Shown here: in pieces, positions 25,764 to 34,136 of the stretch
Layout: the number at the start of each line of letters is the position of its first letter
Position numbering within the stretch: the first letter of the stretch is position 1
Assembly (NCBI GenBank): GCA_021732175.1
Contig: JAKFVP010000003.1
Location: 1-42,259, forward strand
DNA from: Bradyrhizobium sp.
Lineage (GTDB): Bacteria > Pseudomonadota > Alphaproteobacteria > Rhizobiales > Xanthobacteraceae
Length of the DNA stretch: 42,259 bases
Direction: 5' to 3'
Notes under the pieces: model-generated
Databases searched by the model: none
Seen by the model: only the letters and a program-made list of their open reading frames with translations
Told to the model about the DNA's origin: nothing
Program-made: the position numbers and the translations under genes

Positions 25764-26270
25764 TCAGGCGGCTTCCGCAGTCTCGGCGTGTTTGTTGACC
25801 TCCGCTTCCGCAAGCTGGGTCAGCGTGCTGTCGGTGTTCTTCTCCTCCTTCAGCGTGGCGTCGAGCAGTTTGACGGCTTCGCCGTAGCCGAGCTCGTTGG
25901 CCCAGGTCTTCAACGTGCCGTAGCGGGAAATCTCGTAATGCTCGACGGCTTGCGCGGCGGCGAGCAGGCCGGCGTCGAGCGCGGGCATGCCCTTGTATTC
26001 GGACATGACTTCCTTGCCTTCATCGAGAATGCCCATGATGGCATCGCAGGTCTTGCCCTTCGGGCTCTCGTCGATCGAGGCGAAGACCTGCTCGAGCCGT
26101 TCGACCTGACCGTCGGTTTCGCTGTGATGCTTCTCAAATGCCGCCTTCAGTTTCGGGGATTGCGCCGCTTTCGCCATCTTGGGCAGCGCGGACAGGATCT
26201 TCTTCTCAGCGAAGTAGATGTCCTTCAGGGTGTCGAGAAACAGGTCTTTCAATTCTTTGTCTTTGGCCAT
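25764..26270 (-). CDS. ferritin-like DUF892 protein (YciE/YciF type)
   Basis: This 168-aa protein starts at ATG 26270 (MAKDKELKDLFLDTLKDIYFAEKKIL), with GGAGG upstream, rather than at the longer ORF start. The DUF892 patterns DIYFAEKKILSALPKMAKAAQSPKLKAAFEKHHSET and AVEHYEISRYGTL are clear. Four long helices carry Glu and His where ferritin-like proteins bind a di-metal centre. The family is linked to general and osmotic stress in enterobacteria; its reaction is unknown. The C-terminus (EAEVNKHAETAEAA) is a short acidic tail. Neighbours are small unrelated genes. Confidence 0.9.
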   Translation of the reverse strand: MAKDKELKDLFLDTLKDIYFAEKKILSALPKMAKAAQSPKLKAAFEKHHSETDGQVERLEQVFASIDESPKGKTCDAIMGILDEGKEVMSEYKGMPALDAGLLAAAQAVEHYEISRYGTLKTWANELGYGEAVKLLDATLKEEKNTDSTLTQLAEAEVNKHAETAEAA

Positions 26271-26432
26271 GAACGCCTCCGGGTTGGTCTTCAACCGTGT
26301 CAACCCGCACCCGCCGACACAGTTCCCGTGGCAGCCGAAAAAGCATTACGCCTTCAACTAGGAACGAAGCACCGTAGCAACCTTTGGTCCCCCGCTTCGT
26401 CATGCGAAGCTATGGGCGTTCCCTCCACTGCC

Positions 26433-26717
26433 TCACCGCCCCCGCTTCAACCGCTTGAACTTCACGCTTTGGCCGTCGGCCTGGCGCGTCGCGACATAGC
26501 CGGCCTCCAGGCAGGCCTCGCGCTGCGGCATCTTCTCCTGCGGGCTGCGCAGGCTGTCCCACCATGAGGCGCGATGCGCCGCCCGCGGCAGGGCGGCATC
26601 GATGATCGCCTCGATCTGCTCGAAGGTCAGCACGAGTTCGGGAAGCGTCTGTTTCTTCAGGTATTCCCGCAGCGCGTCGTAGTCGTTCACGTCAATCCCC
26701 GTCTGGCCGACTGCCAT
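26433..26717 (-). CDS. small conserved protein, DUF7662-like
   Basis: About 94 aa from ATG 26717. GTG 26690 (MNDYDALREYLKKQ), preceded by GGGGAT, is an equally good start, while the track's TTG is unlikely. The sequence YDALREYLKKQTLPELVLTFEQIEAIIDAALPRAAHRASWWDS, then a basic end with VKFKRL, fits a small alpha/beta domain I associate with DUF7662. It has no known function. The LTF.QIE.I....LP..A....WW core is the strongest sign that it is real. Family assignment is from memory and not certain. Confidence 0.65.
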   Translation of the reverse strand: MAVGQTGIDVNDYDALREYLKKQTLPELVLTFEQIEAIIDAALPRAAHRASWWDSLRSPQEKMPQREACLEAGYVATRQADGQSVKFKRLKRGR

Positions 26718-26825
26718 AAGATCGCTGGCGCCGGAAACCAAGCGTTAACCCATCGCGGCATCGCTGTCGCCATTTAAGGCAGCCGCAACGATTCCGGGCG
26801 CATTTCAATGGCATTGGAGTCCCAA

Positions 26826-28322
26826 ATGTTATTTCGGCGGCAGCAACATACGGCGAAGCGGCGCTGGCGCATGCCGGCGAAGCTGTTGATCGCCTCTTCG
26901 GTTGCCACCGTCATCGGCTTCTCCGCCATTTGCGTCTCCGTCATGCTCGACATGCGTCGCGGCGAGGAGCAGATCGCACGCCAGATGCTGGAAAACCTTG
27001 CCGCCGGCATCGATGCCGATATCGGGCGCAACATCGAGCTTTACGATCTGTCGCTGCGCGCCGTCGCCAACAACGTGGTGATGCCTGAGGTCGCGAACGT
27101 CAGCAAGCCGATACTGCACCTGATCCTGTTCGATCACGCCACCACAGCCAAGCATTTCGGCGCTATCCAGGTATTCGATCCGCAGGGACAATTGACGATC
27201 GATGCGTCGTCGCTCGACCCGCGGCCGGAAAACCGCGCCGACGAAGAGTATTTCACCGTTCACCGCGACAATCCCGACGCTGGCCTGTTCATCAGCAAGC
27301 CGATGCTGCATCGCGGAGCCTATTCGATCGTGCTGAGCCGGCGCATCAACGGCGATGACAACGCCTTCCTCGGCGTGGTCGTGGGCGCGATCCGGTTCTC
27401 CTATTTCCATGAGCTGTTCGAGCGGCTCAATCTCGATCCGGATGACACCATCACGGTGCTGCGCCGCGACCGCACCATCATCATGCGCAAGCCGTTCGAC
27501 CTCGACGTCATCGGCAAGAATCTCGCCACGGTAACCGGCTGGAGCGCCGGCAATCTCAAGCCCGGAACGTCTTATGCCGGGCAGGGACCGGTAGATTCGA
27601 TTCCGCGGCTCTACATCCGGCGCGACGCGTCGGGACCGCTTTTCGTCGTGGTGGGCAAACCGCTCGATGCGGTGTTCCGTATCTGGCATACGGAGGTGAT
27701 GCGAATCGGCGCCATCATGCTGGTGCTGGTCCTGTTCGTGCTTGGTACCACGCTGTTCCTGGCGCGCGAGATCGGCCGCCGCGCCCGCGCCGAGGCCAAG
27801 CTCGAGGAGCTTGCCATCACCGATTCCCTCACGGGCCTGCGCAACCGGCGCAAGTTCGACGAAGAGATCGACACCGAATGGCGCCGCGCCGCGCGGCAGC
27901 GGACACCGCTGGCGCTATTGATGATCGACGCCGACCATTTCAAGCTCTTCAACGACACCCATGGCCACCAGGCCGGCGACCAGGTGCTGGTCGGAATCGC
28001 GATCTGCATCTCCGATTCGATCCGCCGCGCCGGCGATTGCGCCGCGCGCTACGGCGGCGAGGAATTCGCGGTGCTGCTGCCGGGCTGCGACGCGGCCGAC
28101 GCGTTCAAGCTGGCCGAGACGATCCGCACCAAGGTGATGCACTGGTCCGAGGGCGAGACCGCGAGCACCGTCAGCGTCGGCGTCGCCAGCCTGACACCGG
28201 CGTCCAACATCCACTGGGCGCTGCTGCTGGAAGCCGCCGACAAGGCGCTCTATGCCGCGAAAGCCAACGGCCGCAACCAGTCGGTGCTTGCCAGCATGCC
28301 GAAGCTGTCGCGGGCGGCTTAG
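26826..28322 (+). CDS. membrane diguanylate cyclase with periplasmic Cache sensor
   Basis: ATG 26826 (MLFRRQQHTAKRRW) is preferred over ATG 26808 because only it has a ribosome site (GGAG 26816-26819). The 498-aa protein has a membrane helix at about 17-39, a Cache-type periplasmic sensor to about 290 (with DEEYFTVHRDNPDAGLFISKP and SIVLSRRI), a second helix (IGAIMLVLVLFVLGTTLFLA) and a C-terminal GGDEF domain. The active-site motif is GGEEF (410-414). A product-inhibition I-site, RAGD, lies five residues before it. It should make c-di-GMP in answer to a small periplasmic ligand. Its stop interlocks with that of the antitoxin gene on the other strand. Confidence 0.94.
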   Translation: MLFRRQQHTAKRRWRMPAKLLIASSVATVIGFSAICVSVMLDMRRGEEQIARQMLENLAAGIDADIGRNIELYDLSLRAVANNVVMPEVANVSKPILHLILFDHATTAKHFGAIQVFDPQGQLTIDASSLDPRPENRADEEYFTVHRDNPDAGLFISKPMLHRGAYSIVLSRRINGDDNAFLGVVVGAIRFSYFHELFERLNLDPDDTITVLRRDRTIIMRKPFDLDVIGKNLATVTGWSAGNLKPGTSYAGQGPVDSIPRLYIRRDASGPLFVVVGKPLDAVFRIWHTEVMRIGAIMLVLVLFVLGTTLFLAREIGRRARAEAKLEELAITDSLTGLRNRRKFDEEIDTEWRRAARQRTPLALLMIDADHFKLFNDTHGHQAGDQVLVGIAICISDSIRRAGDCAARYGGEEFAVLLPGCDAADAFKLAETIRTKVMHWSEGETASTVSVGVASLTPASNIHWALLLEAADKALYAAKANGRNQSVLASMPKLSRAA

Positions 28323-28621
28323 CCGGCCTTGGCCAGAGCCCGCTTCACCGCCTCCGGCTCTTTCTCGACGACCTTAAGCAAAATGCGTGCACTACGCTCG
28401 GGTTGGCGACGTCCTTGTTCCCAGTCGCGCACGGCAGACAGGGCAAACCCGTAGGTTTGCGCAAAGCTCTCCTGCGAGAGGCCGAGGCGAGCGCGAATTT
28501 TCTTCACGTTGATACGAGCTGGAACATGAACGCCAAAGGATCGTTTGTCGGCGGAGCCTTCCACAAAGGCCTTAGCGTCTTCCAGACCGACCCTGATCTT
28601 ATTGAATGCGGACTTTGTCAT
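28319..28621 (-). CDS. Xre-type antitoxin of a RelE/HigB-like module
   Basis: This 100-aa protein has a helix-turn-helix of the Xre class: INVKKIRARLGLSQESFAQTYGFALSAVRDWEQGRRQPE. It should bind the toxin and repress their shared promoter. The N-terminal part (GLEDAKAFVEGSADKRSFGVHVP) is typical of antitoxins in RelE/HigB-type pairs. Its ATG overlaps the toxin stop (ATGA), so translation is coupled, and the order is toxin first. Its TAA overlaps the TAG of the diguanylate cyclase gene tail-to-tail. Confidence 0.88.
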   Translation of the reverse strand: MTKSAFNKIRVGLEDAKAFVEGSADKRSFGVHVPARINVKKIRARLGLSQESFAQTYGFALSAVRDWEQGRRQPERSARILLKVVEKEPEAVKRALAKAG

Positions 28622-28956
28622 TTGCTTCTCCGATAACCTTCAACCATCGTCGCTACCATCTTGGACAGCGCGTTTCGCTCGGCAGCCGAAAGGTTGGCCT
28701 TCTCGTTCTTTGCGAACACGGCCAAAATGAACACAGGAAGGTTCACGCCACTAAACAAATAGATGATGCGTGCGCCGCCGCTCTTGCCACGCGAGCCAAA
28801 GCCAAACCTGACCTTGCGAATGCCGCCGCTGCCGGGAATGACCACACCGCATGTCGGATCGCTGGCAAGACGATCGATGATCGCCTTGCGTTCTTCTGAC
28901 GAGAAGAGGCGTTCCGCATCGGCCAAATAGGATGGCGTCTCGACGACGGTTTGCAT
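28618..28956 (-). CDS. RelE/HigB-type toxin
   Basis: This 112-aa protein matches the RelE toxin family: VIPGSGGIRKVRFGFGSRGKSGGARIIYLFSG, then PVFILAVFAKNEKANLSAAERNALSKMV. Basic residues in the central strands (RKVRFG, GKSGGAR) and the KNEKANLS stretch are the usual ribosome/mRNA-contacting parts. Known members cut mRNA on the ribosome; activity here is inferred. No ribosome site precedes ATG 28956. A promoter lies so close that transcription should begin at or beside the start codon. The downstream antitoxin gene overlaps by 4 bases. Confidence 0.88.
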   Translation of the reverse strand: MQTVVETPSYLADAERLFSSEERKAIIDRLASDPTCGVVIPGSGGIRKVRFGFGSRGKSGGARIIYLFSGVNLPVFILAVFAKNEKANLSAAERNALSKMVATMVEGYRRSK

Positions 28957-28963
28957 TAATCGC

Positions 28964-28992
28964 TATATACGGCATTGCCGTAGTAAGTTCAA
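28964..28992 (-). promoter_or_regulatory. promoter and operator of the toxin-antitoxin pair
   Basis: On the - strand TTGAAC (28987-28992), a 17-base spacer and TATATA (28964-28969) form a near-consensus promoter. The spacer contains the palindrome CGGCA-T-TGCCG (28970-28980), well placed as the antitoxin's operator. Only 7 bases separate the -10 box from the toxin ATG, so the message should be leaderless. Confidence 0.72.
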
Positions 28993-29086
28993 GTGAAATC
29001 CCGGATCACCGCCGATCAGGCGAACGGCTACTTTAGTATTGCCAGGGTGCTTAACGGATCTAGTTAGCGCTGCACGCTCCCCCGAA

Positions 29087-29105
29087 AGCAGCGCGTCGCG
29101 CTGCT
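29087..29105 (-). terminator. palindrome just after galU
   Basis: AGCAGCGCG-T-CGCGCTGCT is a perfect 9-bp inverted repeat five bases past the galU stop. It lacks a T-run, so termination is only likely, not shown. Confidence 0.4.
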
Positions 29106-29109
29106 CTCG

Positions 29110-29985
29110 TCACTTCTCCAGATACTTCTTCATCTCCGCGCGCAGTCCGTCGCGCAGCTCGGGACGCGCCAGGCCAAAGGCGATGTTGGCGCGCAGAAAG
29201 CCCTGCTTCGAGCCGCAATCATGGCGCTCGCCCTCGAACTCGACGCCGTAGAATTTCTGCGTCTTGGCAAGGCGGATCATGGCGTCGGTGAGCTGGATCT
29301 CGCCGCCGGCGCCGCGCTCCTGCGTCTCCAGGATCTTGAAGATTTCCGGCTGCAGGATGTAGCGCCCGGTGATGGAAAGATTCGACGGCGCCGTGCCTTT
29401 CGGCGGCTTCTCCACCATGCCGTCAACCTCGAAGATGCGGCCATTGCGTTTTCCGACGCCGCAGATGCCGTACTGATGGGTGAGTTCATCGGGCACGGCC
29501 TCCACCGCAAGCAGATTGGACTTGGCGTCGAGCTTGCTGGCCGCCTCGATCATCTGCTTCAGGCAGCCCGGCGTGTTGAGCACGAGCTCGTCCGGCAACA
29601 CCACCGCAAACGGCTCGTCGCCGACGATGTCGCGCGCGCACCACACGGCATGGCCCAGGCCCAGCGGCGCCTGCTGCCGCGTGAAGCTCATCGCGCCGGC
29701 TTCGGGCTGGTTGGCGGCCAGGATGTCCTGCTCGGCCTTCTTGCCGCGCGCGGCGAGCGTGGTGTCGAGCTCGAACATGCGGTCGAAATGATCCTCGATC
29801 ACACCCTTGTTGCGGCCGGTGACAAACACGAAATGCTCGATGCCCGCCTCCCTGGCCTCGTCGACCACGTATTGAATGAGCGGCTTGTCGACGATGGTCA
29901 GCATTTCCTTCGGCATCGCCTTGGTGGCGGGCAGGACGCGGGTGCCGAGGCCGGCGACCGGAAAAACGGCTTTGCGGATTTTCAT
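29110..29985 (-). CDS. galU: UTP-glucose-1-phosphate uridylyltransferase
   Basis: This 291-aa enzyme makes UDP-glucose for exopolysaccharide, LPS, cyclic glucan and galactose metabolism. The start is ATG 29985 (MKIRKAVFPVAGLGTRVLPATKAMPKEML), since the family begins there; the longer ORF is rejected. The nucleotide-binding loop is GLGTRVLPATK and the sugar-binding motif is VDGMVEKP. The length is normal. It is divergent from the lytic transglycosylase gene with about 200 bases between them. Confidence 0.96.
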   Translation of the reverse strand: MKIRKAVFPVAGLGTRVLPATKAMPKEMLTIVDKPLIQYVVDEAREAGIEHFVFVTGRNKGVIEDHFDRMFELDTTLAARGKKAEQDILAANQPEAGAMSFTRQQAPLGLGHAVWCARDIVGDEPFAVVLPDELVLNTPGCLKQMIEAASKLDAKSNLLAVEAVPDELTHQYGICGVGKRNGRIFEVDGMVEKPPKGTAPSNLSITGRYILQPEIFKILETQERGAGGEIQLTDAMIRLAKTQKFYGVEFEGERHDCGSKQGFLRANIAFGLARPELRDGLRAEMKKYLEK

Positions 29986-30188
29986 GGGATTCTTGGAAGG
30001 CCTTGAGGGAGCGGGATGGACGTTTAATTGCACTGTCGTAGCCGGTTTGCAGCCCCGAACAAAGGCGGATGTGTGGTGCGGCGAAAGGGCCGCCTCAAAG
30101 GTGCCTTGGCGATCCGGCCCTTGTTAAACTATTTGAAACCGGGGCAGGTCCTCTTGGGGACGGGAAATTTGGACGGACGGGACTGGAA

Positions 30189-31574
30189 ATGATGCGGCAG
30201 ACGGGATCGATGATCGCCAGGGCGGGCGCAGTTGCGCTTGCCGCTCTGCTGCTGTCGCCGGGGACAACGCCTGCCCAGTCCCAAGGCGACGGGGTCTCCA
30301 ACTTCCTGAACAATCTATTTGCCCCAAAGGGCGGCAGCAACACGCAGAACCCGCAGCAAGGCGCAAGCCCCTCCGGCCCATTGCCCTGGAGCGGTGAGGA
30401 CGGCGCCTCCGGTCATCCGCTGATGACCGCGAGCGCGATCCGCGAGGCGGCAGCGAATTTCGACAGATGCGTTGCCGGCATGTGGCCCGATGCGCAGCGC
30501 CGCGGCATTTCGCAGGAAAGCTTTCAGCGCTTCACCGCAGGGCTGACGCCTGATCTGCGCATCATGGATTTGATGGATTCGCAGCCCGAATTCACCAAGG
30601 CGATCTGGGAATATCTCGACATCCTCGTCAACGACAACCGCATGGCCAAGGGCCGCGAGATCCTCGCGCAATACAAGCCGCAATTCGACGCGGTCGAAAA
30701 AGCCTATGGCGTCGACCGCTACATCATCGCCTCGATCTGGGGCATCGAGTCGAACTACTCGACCATGATCGGCGACCGCAGCGTGCTGCAATCGACGGCG
30801 ACGCTGGCCTGCATCGGCCGGCGGCAAGCCTATTTCAAGGATGAATTCCTGGTCGCGCTGGAAATCCTGCATCGCGGCGATCTCAAGCCGGAGCAGCTGA
30901 AAGGCTCCTGGGCCGGCGCGTTCGGGCCGACGCAGTTCATGCCGACGGCGTTCAAGCGCTATGCTGTCGATGCCGACGGCGACGGCCGGCGCGACGTCGT
31001 CGACAATCCCTATGACCTGATCGCCTCCACCGCCAACAATTTGAAGAAGGACGGCTGGCAGTCCGGCGCGAGCTGGGGCTACGAGATCGTCATTCCCAAG
31101 GGCTTCAACTTCATGCTGGCCGACCGCGCCAAGGCGATGACCTTGGCGCAATGGGAGCAGCAGGGCGTGAGGCGCGCCAACGGCAAGCCGTACCCGAACC
31201 CGAACGACAAGGCCTATCTGCTGGCGCCGGCGGGTGCGGGAGGACCGGGCTTCCTGATGCTGCAGAATTTCCGCGTCATCATGAAATACAACCCGGCCGA
31301 GGCCTATGCGCTGGCGATCGGCCATTTCGCCGACCGGCTGCGCGGCGGTCCGCCCTTCGTGCAGCCCTGGCCGCGGCAGGAACGCGTGCTCTCGCGCACC
31401 GAGCGGCTGGAATTGCAGCAGCTGCTGGCTCAGCGCGGCTTCTACAAAGGCACCCCGGACGGCCAGTTCGGCAGGATGACCCGGGAGGCGCTGCGCGCGT
31501 TTCAGGTCTCCGTGGGGCTACCGGCCGACGGATTCGCCACCGCCGACGTGTTGGAGAAGCTGCGCGGAAGGTGA
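30189..31574 (+). CDS. lytic murein transglycosylase, MltB family, with peptidoglycan-binding domain
   Basis: About 461 aa from ATG 30189 (MMRQTGSMIARAGAVALAALLLSPGTTPAQS), a Sec signal peptide; the track's longer start is rejected. A Gly/Ser/Pro linker leads to an SLT_2/MltB domain (about 85-380). The catalytic glutamate is E187 in ASIWGIESNYS, and family motifs AGAFGPTQFMPTAFKRYAVDADGDGRRD and NNLKKDGWQSGASWGYEI follow. The last 60 residues are a PG_binding_1 domain (LLAQRGFYKGTPDGQFGRMTREALRAFQ). It cleaves glycan strands in the periplasm. No lipobox is visible, so it is probably soluble. The next gene also encodes a periplasmic protein. Confidence 0.94.
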   Translation: MMRQTGSMIARAGAVALAALLLSPGTTPAQSQGDGVSNFLNNLFAPKGGSNTQNPQQGASPSGPLPWSGEDGASGHPLMTASAIREAAANFDRCVAGMWPDAQRRGISQESFQRFTAGLTPDLRIMDLMDSQPEFTKAIWEYLDILVNDNRMAKGREILAQYKPQFDAVEKAYGVDRYIIASIWGIESNYSTMIGDRSVLQSTATLACIGRRQAYFKDEFLVALEILHRGDLKPEQLKGSWAGAFGPTQFMPTAFKRYAVDADGDGRRDVVDNPYDLIASTANNLKKDGWQSGASWGYEIVIPKGFNFMLADRAKAMTLAQWEQQGVRRANGKPYPNPNDKAYLLAPAGAGGPGFLMLQNFRVIMKYNPAEAYALAIGHFADRLRGGPPFVQPWPRQERVLSRTERLELQQLLAQRGFYKGTPDGQFGRMTREALRAFQVSVGLPADGFATADVLEKLRGR

Positions 31575-31678
31575 TTCTCGTTTTGACACGTTTTCTTCCC
31601 GGCGAACCGGTGACCACTTCGCCTGAAAACGGCTATGGAACCAAAAGTAACCTTTTAAAACAATGATTTGGCTAGACT

Positions 31679-31708
31679 CTTGACGGGCAGGTTCCCCACC
31701 CCGTTTAT
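31679..31708 (+). promoter_or_regulatory. candidate promoter of the DUF459 gene
   Basis: CTTGACG (TTGACG at 31680-31685), a 17-base spacer and GTTTAT (31703-31708). The -35 is near-consensus and the -10 weak. The leader would be about 70 bases. Confidence 0.4.
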
Positions 31709-31785
31709 GGGGGAAAATCCGCCCGCTTGCGGCCTCTTTCCGCTATTATAGCTGCGACCCCAGAATCCCATTGCGACCGAGCCGG

Positions 31786-33567
31786 ATGCGAGAGCGAAAA
31801 CCATTCTACCGCGTGCTGACCGAAGGCGGCCCCCTGGTCGTGCTGGCGGTCGCCATTGCGATGCTGGTCGGCATTGCCGCGCCCGCCTCGGCGCAGTTCT
31901 TCAATTTCGGCGGATGGTCGCGCCCCGCGCCGCGCCCGCAAGGCGGTGGTGGCGGTGGCTGGTTCGGTGGCGATTTCTTCCAGCCCTTCCAGCAGCAGCA
32001 GCCCAAGCGCGTGCAGGATTTCTCCAAGGCGCCGCCGCCGGAGAAGCGCGACCCGAACTTCATCCCGGAGCGCAATGTGCTGGTGCTCGGCGACGGCATG
32101 GCCGACTGGCTGGCCTCCGGCCTCGAGGACGCCTACACCGAACGCCCCGACATGGGCGTGATCCGCAAGAACCGCGCGACCTCGGGCCTCATCAAGTATC
32201 AGCCCAAGGGCGAGCCGTCGGATTGGGCTGCCGCAGCCAAACAGATTCTCGCGGGCGAAAAGCCCGACGCCATCGTCGTCATGCTCGGCATCAACGACCG
32301 TATGGCGATGCGCGACACGGCGCCGGAGAAGACCGACAAGCCGGCCGACAAGGCCAAGAAGGACGCACGCAAGCCGGGCGATCCCAAGCAGGCCGCAAAG
32401 CCCGATGCGGCCAAGCCTGATGCTGCGGCGAAGCCCGACGCGGCCGCAAAGCCCGATGCTGCGCCCGCCGCAAAGGCTGATGAGAAGCCCGCCGATGACG
32501 CGGATGAAGCCGACAACGCCGACACGCCCTCGGTCGTCGCGCCGGAAAAGACCGCGCGCGGCGGCAGCGGCCTCTACGAATTCCGCGATGAGCGCTGGGT
32601 CGAACTCTACGCCAAGAAGATCGAGGAACTGATCGCCGTCCTCAAGACCAAGGGCGTGCCGGTGCTGTGGGTCGGTCTGCCCGCGGTGCGTGGCCCCAAG
32701 GGCACCTCCGACATGCTGTTCCTGGACTCGCTCTATCGCGACGGCGCCGGCAAGGCCAACATCACCTATGTCGACGTCTGGGACGGCTTCGTCGATGAGG
32801 CCGGCCGCTTCCTGCAGAAGGGCCCCGACTTCGAAGGTCAGATCCGCCAGCTGCGTTCCTATGACGGCGTCTACTTCACCAAGCCCGGCGCGCGCAAGCT
32901 TGCGCACTATGTCGACCGCGAGATCAGCCGCCTGCTGGCAGGCCGCTCCGGTCCGATCGCCCTGCCGAGCGAGCCGGCGACGCCGGACCTCAATGCCGTA
33001 CCTGGCCAGCCCGCGCCGCGTCCGATGGCGGGCCCGATCGTTCCGCTGGTGGCGGCTTCCATCAACAGCGACCAGTTGCTTGGCGGTCCCGGCTCACGGC
33101 CCGCCGCGGTCGATGGACTCGCCGCGCGCACTTTGGTGAAGGGCGAGGCGCTGGCGCCGCCCGCCGGACGCGCCGACGATTTCGCCTGGCCGCGCCGCGA
33201 GGTCGGCCGCGAGCAGGCGCGCGGCGATTCGCCGGTCGCGAGCGTCGCGCCCGATGGCAGCGTGGTGCAGCCCGGCCAGCGGCCGCAGCAGCGGCCGCCG
33301 CTGCAGCCCGGTCAGCCCGGCTTTGGACAACCTGTTCAGCCTGGTCAGCCCGGACAAATCCAGCAGCAGAAGCAGCCGCCCAAGCCCGCGCAAAACACGA
33401 CGCCCGGATTCGGGAATTTCTTTGGCGGCTTCGGCAACAGCGCGCCCGCGCCGCGTCAGGTCGCGCCGCCCGCCGCCGCACCGCGTCCGCCCGCCAACGG
33501 CGCACCGCGCCCGCCGGCCAATGTCGGCCGCTCTGCGGCCGTGCCGCCGGCGAATACGACGCGGTGA
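31786..33567 (+). CDS. periplasmic DUF459 SGNH-fold protein, catalytic Ser and His replaced
   Basis: About 593 aa from ATG 31786; TTG 31771 is an alternative. The signal segment ends PASAQFF. The SGNH/DUF459 core begins NVLVLGDGMADWLASGL, so block I reads GDGM with Gly104 where the nucleophilic serine of GDS would be. Block III GINDR keeps Asn170. Block V reads DGVYFTKPGA, with Tyr363 in place of the usual His. An Ala/Lys/Pro/Asp repeat insert (AKPDAA units) splits the core at about residues 180-255, and a Pro/Gln-rich disordered tail follows. It may be a binding protein rather than an esterase. Genes of this type may act on cell-wall or surface glycans. It follows the transglycosylase gene. 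Confidence 0.82.
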   Translation: MRERKPFYRVLTEGGPLVVLAVAIAMLVGIAAPASAQFFNFGGWSRPAPRPQGGGGGGWFGGDFFQPFQQQQPKRVQDFSKAPPPEKRDPNFIPERNVLVLGDGMADWLASGLEDAYTERPDMGVIRKNRATSGLIKYQPKGEPSDWAAAAKQILAGEKPDAIVVMLGINDRMAMRDTAPEKTDKPADKAKKDARKPGDPKQAAKPDAAKPDAAAKPDAAAKPDAAPAAKADEKPADDADEADNADTPSVVAPEKTARGGSGLYEFRDERWVELYAKKIEELIAVLKTKGVPVLWVGLPAVRGPKGTSDMLFLDSLYRDGAGKANITYVDVWDGFVDEAGRFLQKGPDFEGQIRQLRSYDGVYFTKPGARKLAHYVDREISRLLAGRSGPIALPSEPATPDLNAVPGQPAPRPMAGPIVPLVAASINSDQLLGGPGSRPAAVDGLAARTLVKGEALAPPAGRADDFAWPRREVGREQARGDSPVASVAPDGSVVQPGQRPQQRPPLQPGQPGFGQPVQPGQPGQIQQQKQPPKPAQNTTPGFGNFFGGFGNSAPAPRQVAPPAAAPRPPANGAPRPPANVGRSAAVPPANTTR

Positions 33568-33588
33568 TCTGTTCCACGAACAGTTAGA

Positions 33589-33687
33589 CCCTCATGGTGA
33601 GCAGGCGCGAAACGCCGTCTCGAACCATGAAGGCCCGGATTGTGCCATTCATCCTTCGAGACGCCGCTTCGCGGCCCTCAGGATGAG
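33589..33687. repeat. two-part dispersed intergenic repeat
   Basis: Two imperfect hairpins lie side by side: CCCTCATGGTGAG...TCTCGAACCATGA and CATCCTTCGAGACGC...CCCTCAGGATGAG. This composition is familiar from Rhizobiales intergenic repeats. It fills most of the gap between two convergent genes. A small hairpin CTGTTC-CAC-GAACAG (33569-33583) precedes it directly after the DUF459 stop. Confidence 0.6.
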
Positions 33688-33708
33688 CGAGAGATTGTGA
33701 CTCGCGGC

Positions 33709-34080
33709 CTAGCCGTAATACCGCCAGCGCGGCGGCGGACGGCGCGCCGGACGCATCATCAGCGCAACGGCAAAACCGACACCCGCGGCGATCAGCAGCG
33801 CGCCGATCGGATTGTCGCGCACGGTTTGCGCAACGGCCTTGGTGCCGTTCTGAATGGTCTCGCCGCTGTTCTCGTACGCGTCTCTGGCGAGATTGCTCGC
33901 GGCTTCGCCTGCCTCGCGTGCGGCATCCTTGGCCTGGCCGTAGAGATTCTGCACCGTACCTGCCGCCTCGCGCACCTTGCCCGAGGCCTGCGTCCTGGCG
34001 TCGCCGGCGAGTTCGCCCGCGGCGCCCTCGACCTTGCCCGCAAAATTACCGGCTGCGCCTGCAATCCGATCCTTGTCCAT
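33709..34080 (-). CDS. CsbD-like protein with C-terminal membrane anchor (DUF883-like)
   Basis: This 123-aa protein begins MDKDRIAGAAGNFAGKVEGAAGELAGD, the CsbD stress-protein pattern. Alanine/glutamate-rich helices follow (SGKVREAAGTVQNLYGQAKDAAREAGEAASNLA). The end resembles ElaB/YqjD: VRDNPIGALLIAAGVGFAVALMM plus a basic Arg/Pro tail, a membrane anchor. ElaB/YqjD proteins bind ribosomes at the membrane in stationary phase; CsbD's role is unknown. GGGAGT upstream supports the ATG. It is 56 bases from the SDR gene upstream on the same strand. Confidence 0.85.
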   Translation of the reverse strand: MDKDRIAGAAGNFAGKVEGAAGELAGDARTQASGKVREAAGTVQNLYGQAKDAAREAGEAASNLARDAYENSGETIQNGTKAVAQTVRDNPIGALLIAAGVGFAVALMMRPARRPPPRWRYYG

Positions 34081-34136
34081 CGCGTTACTCCCTGAGTTGC
34101 GTCGGGAGTAACCGGCAAGGCCGCCAGCAGTTCCAT

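Noticed and set aside
33589-33687. CRISPR-like or tandem repeat array
   Set aside because: The region is two imperfect hairpins, not regularly spaced direct repeats; the same holds for the other repeat-rich gaps.
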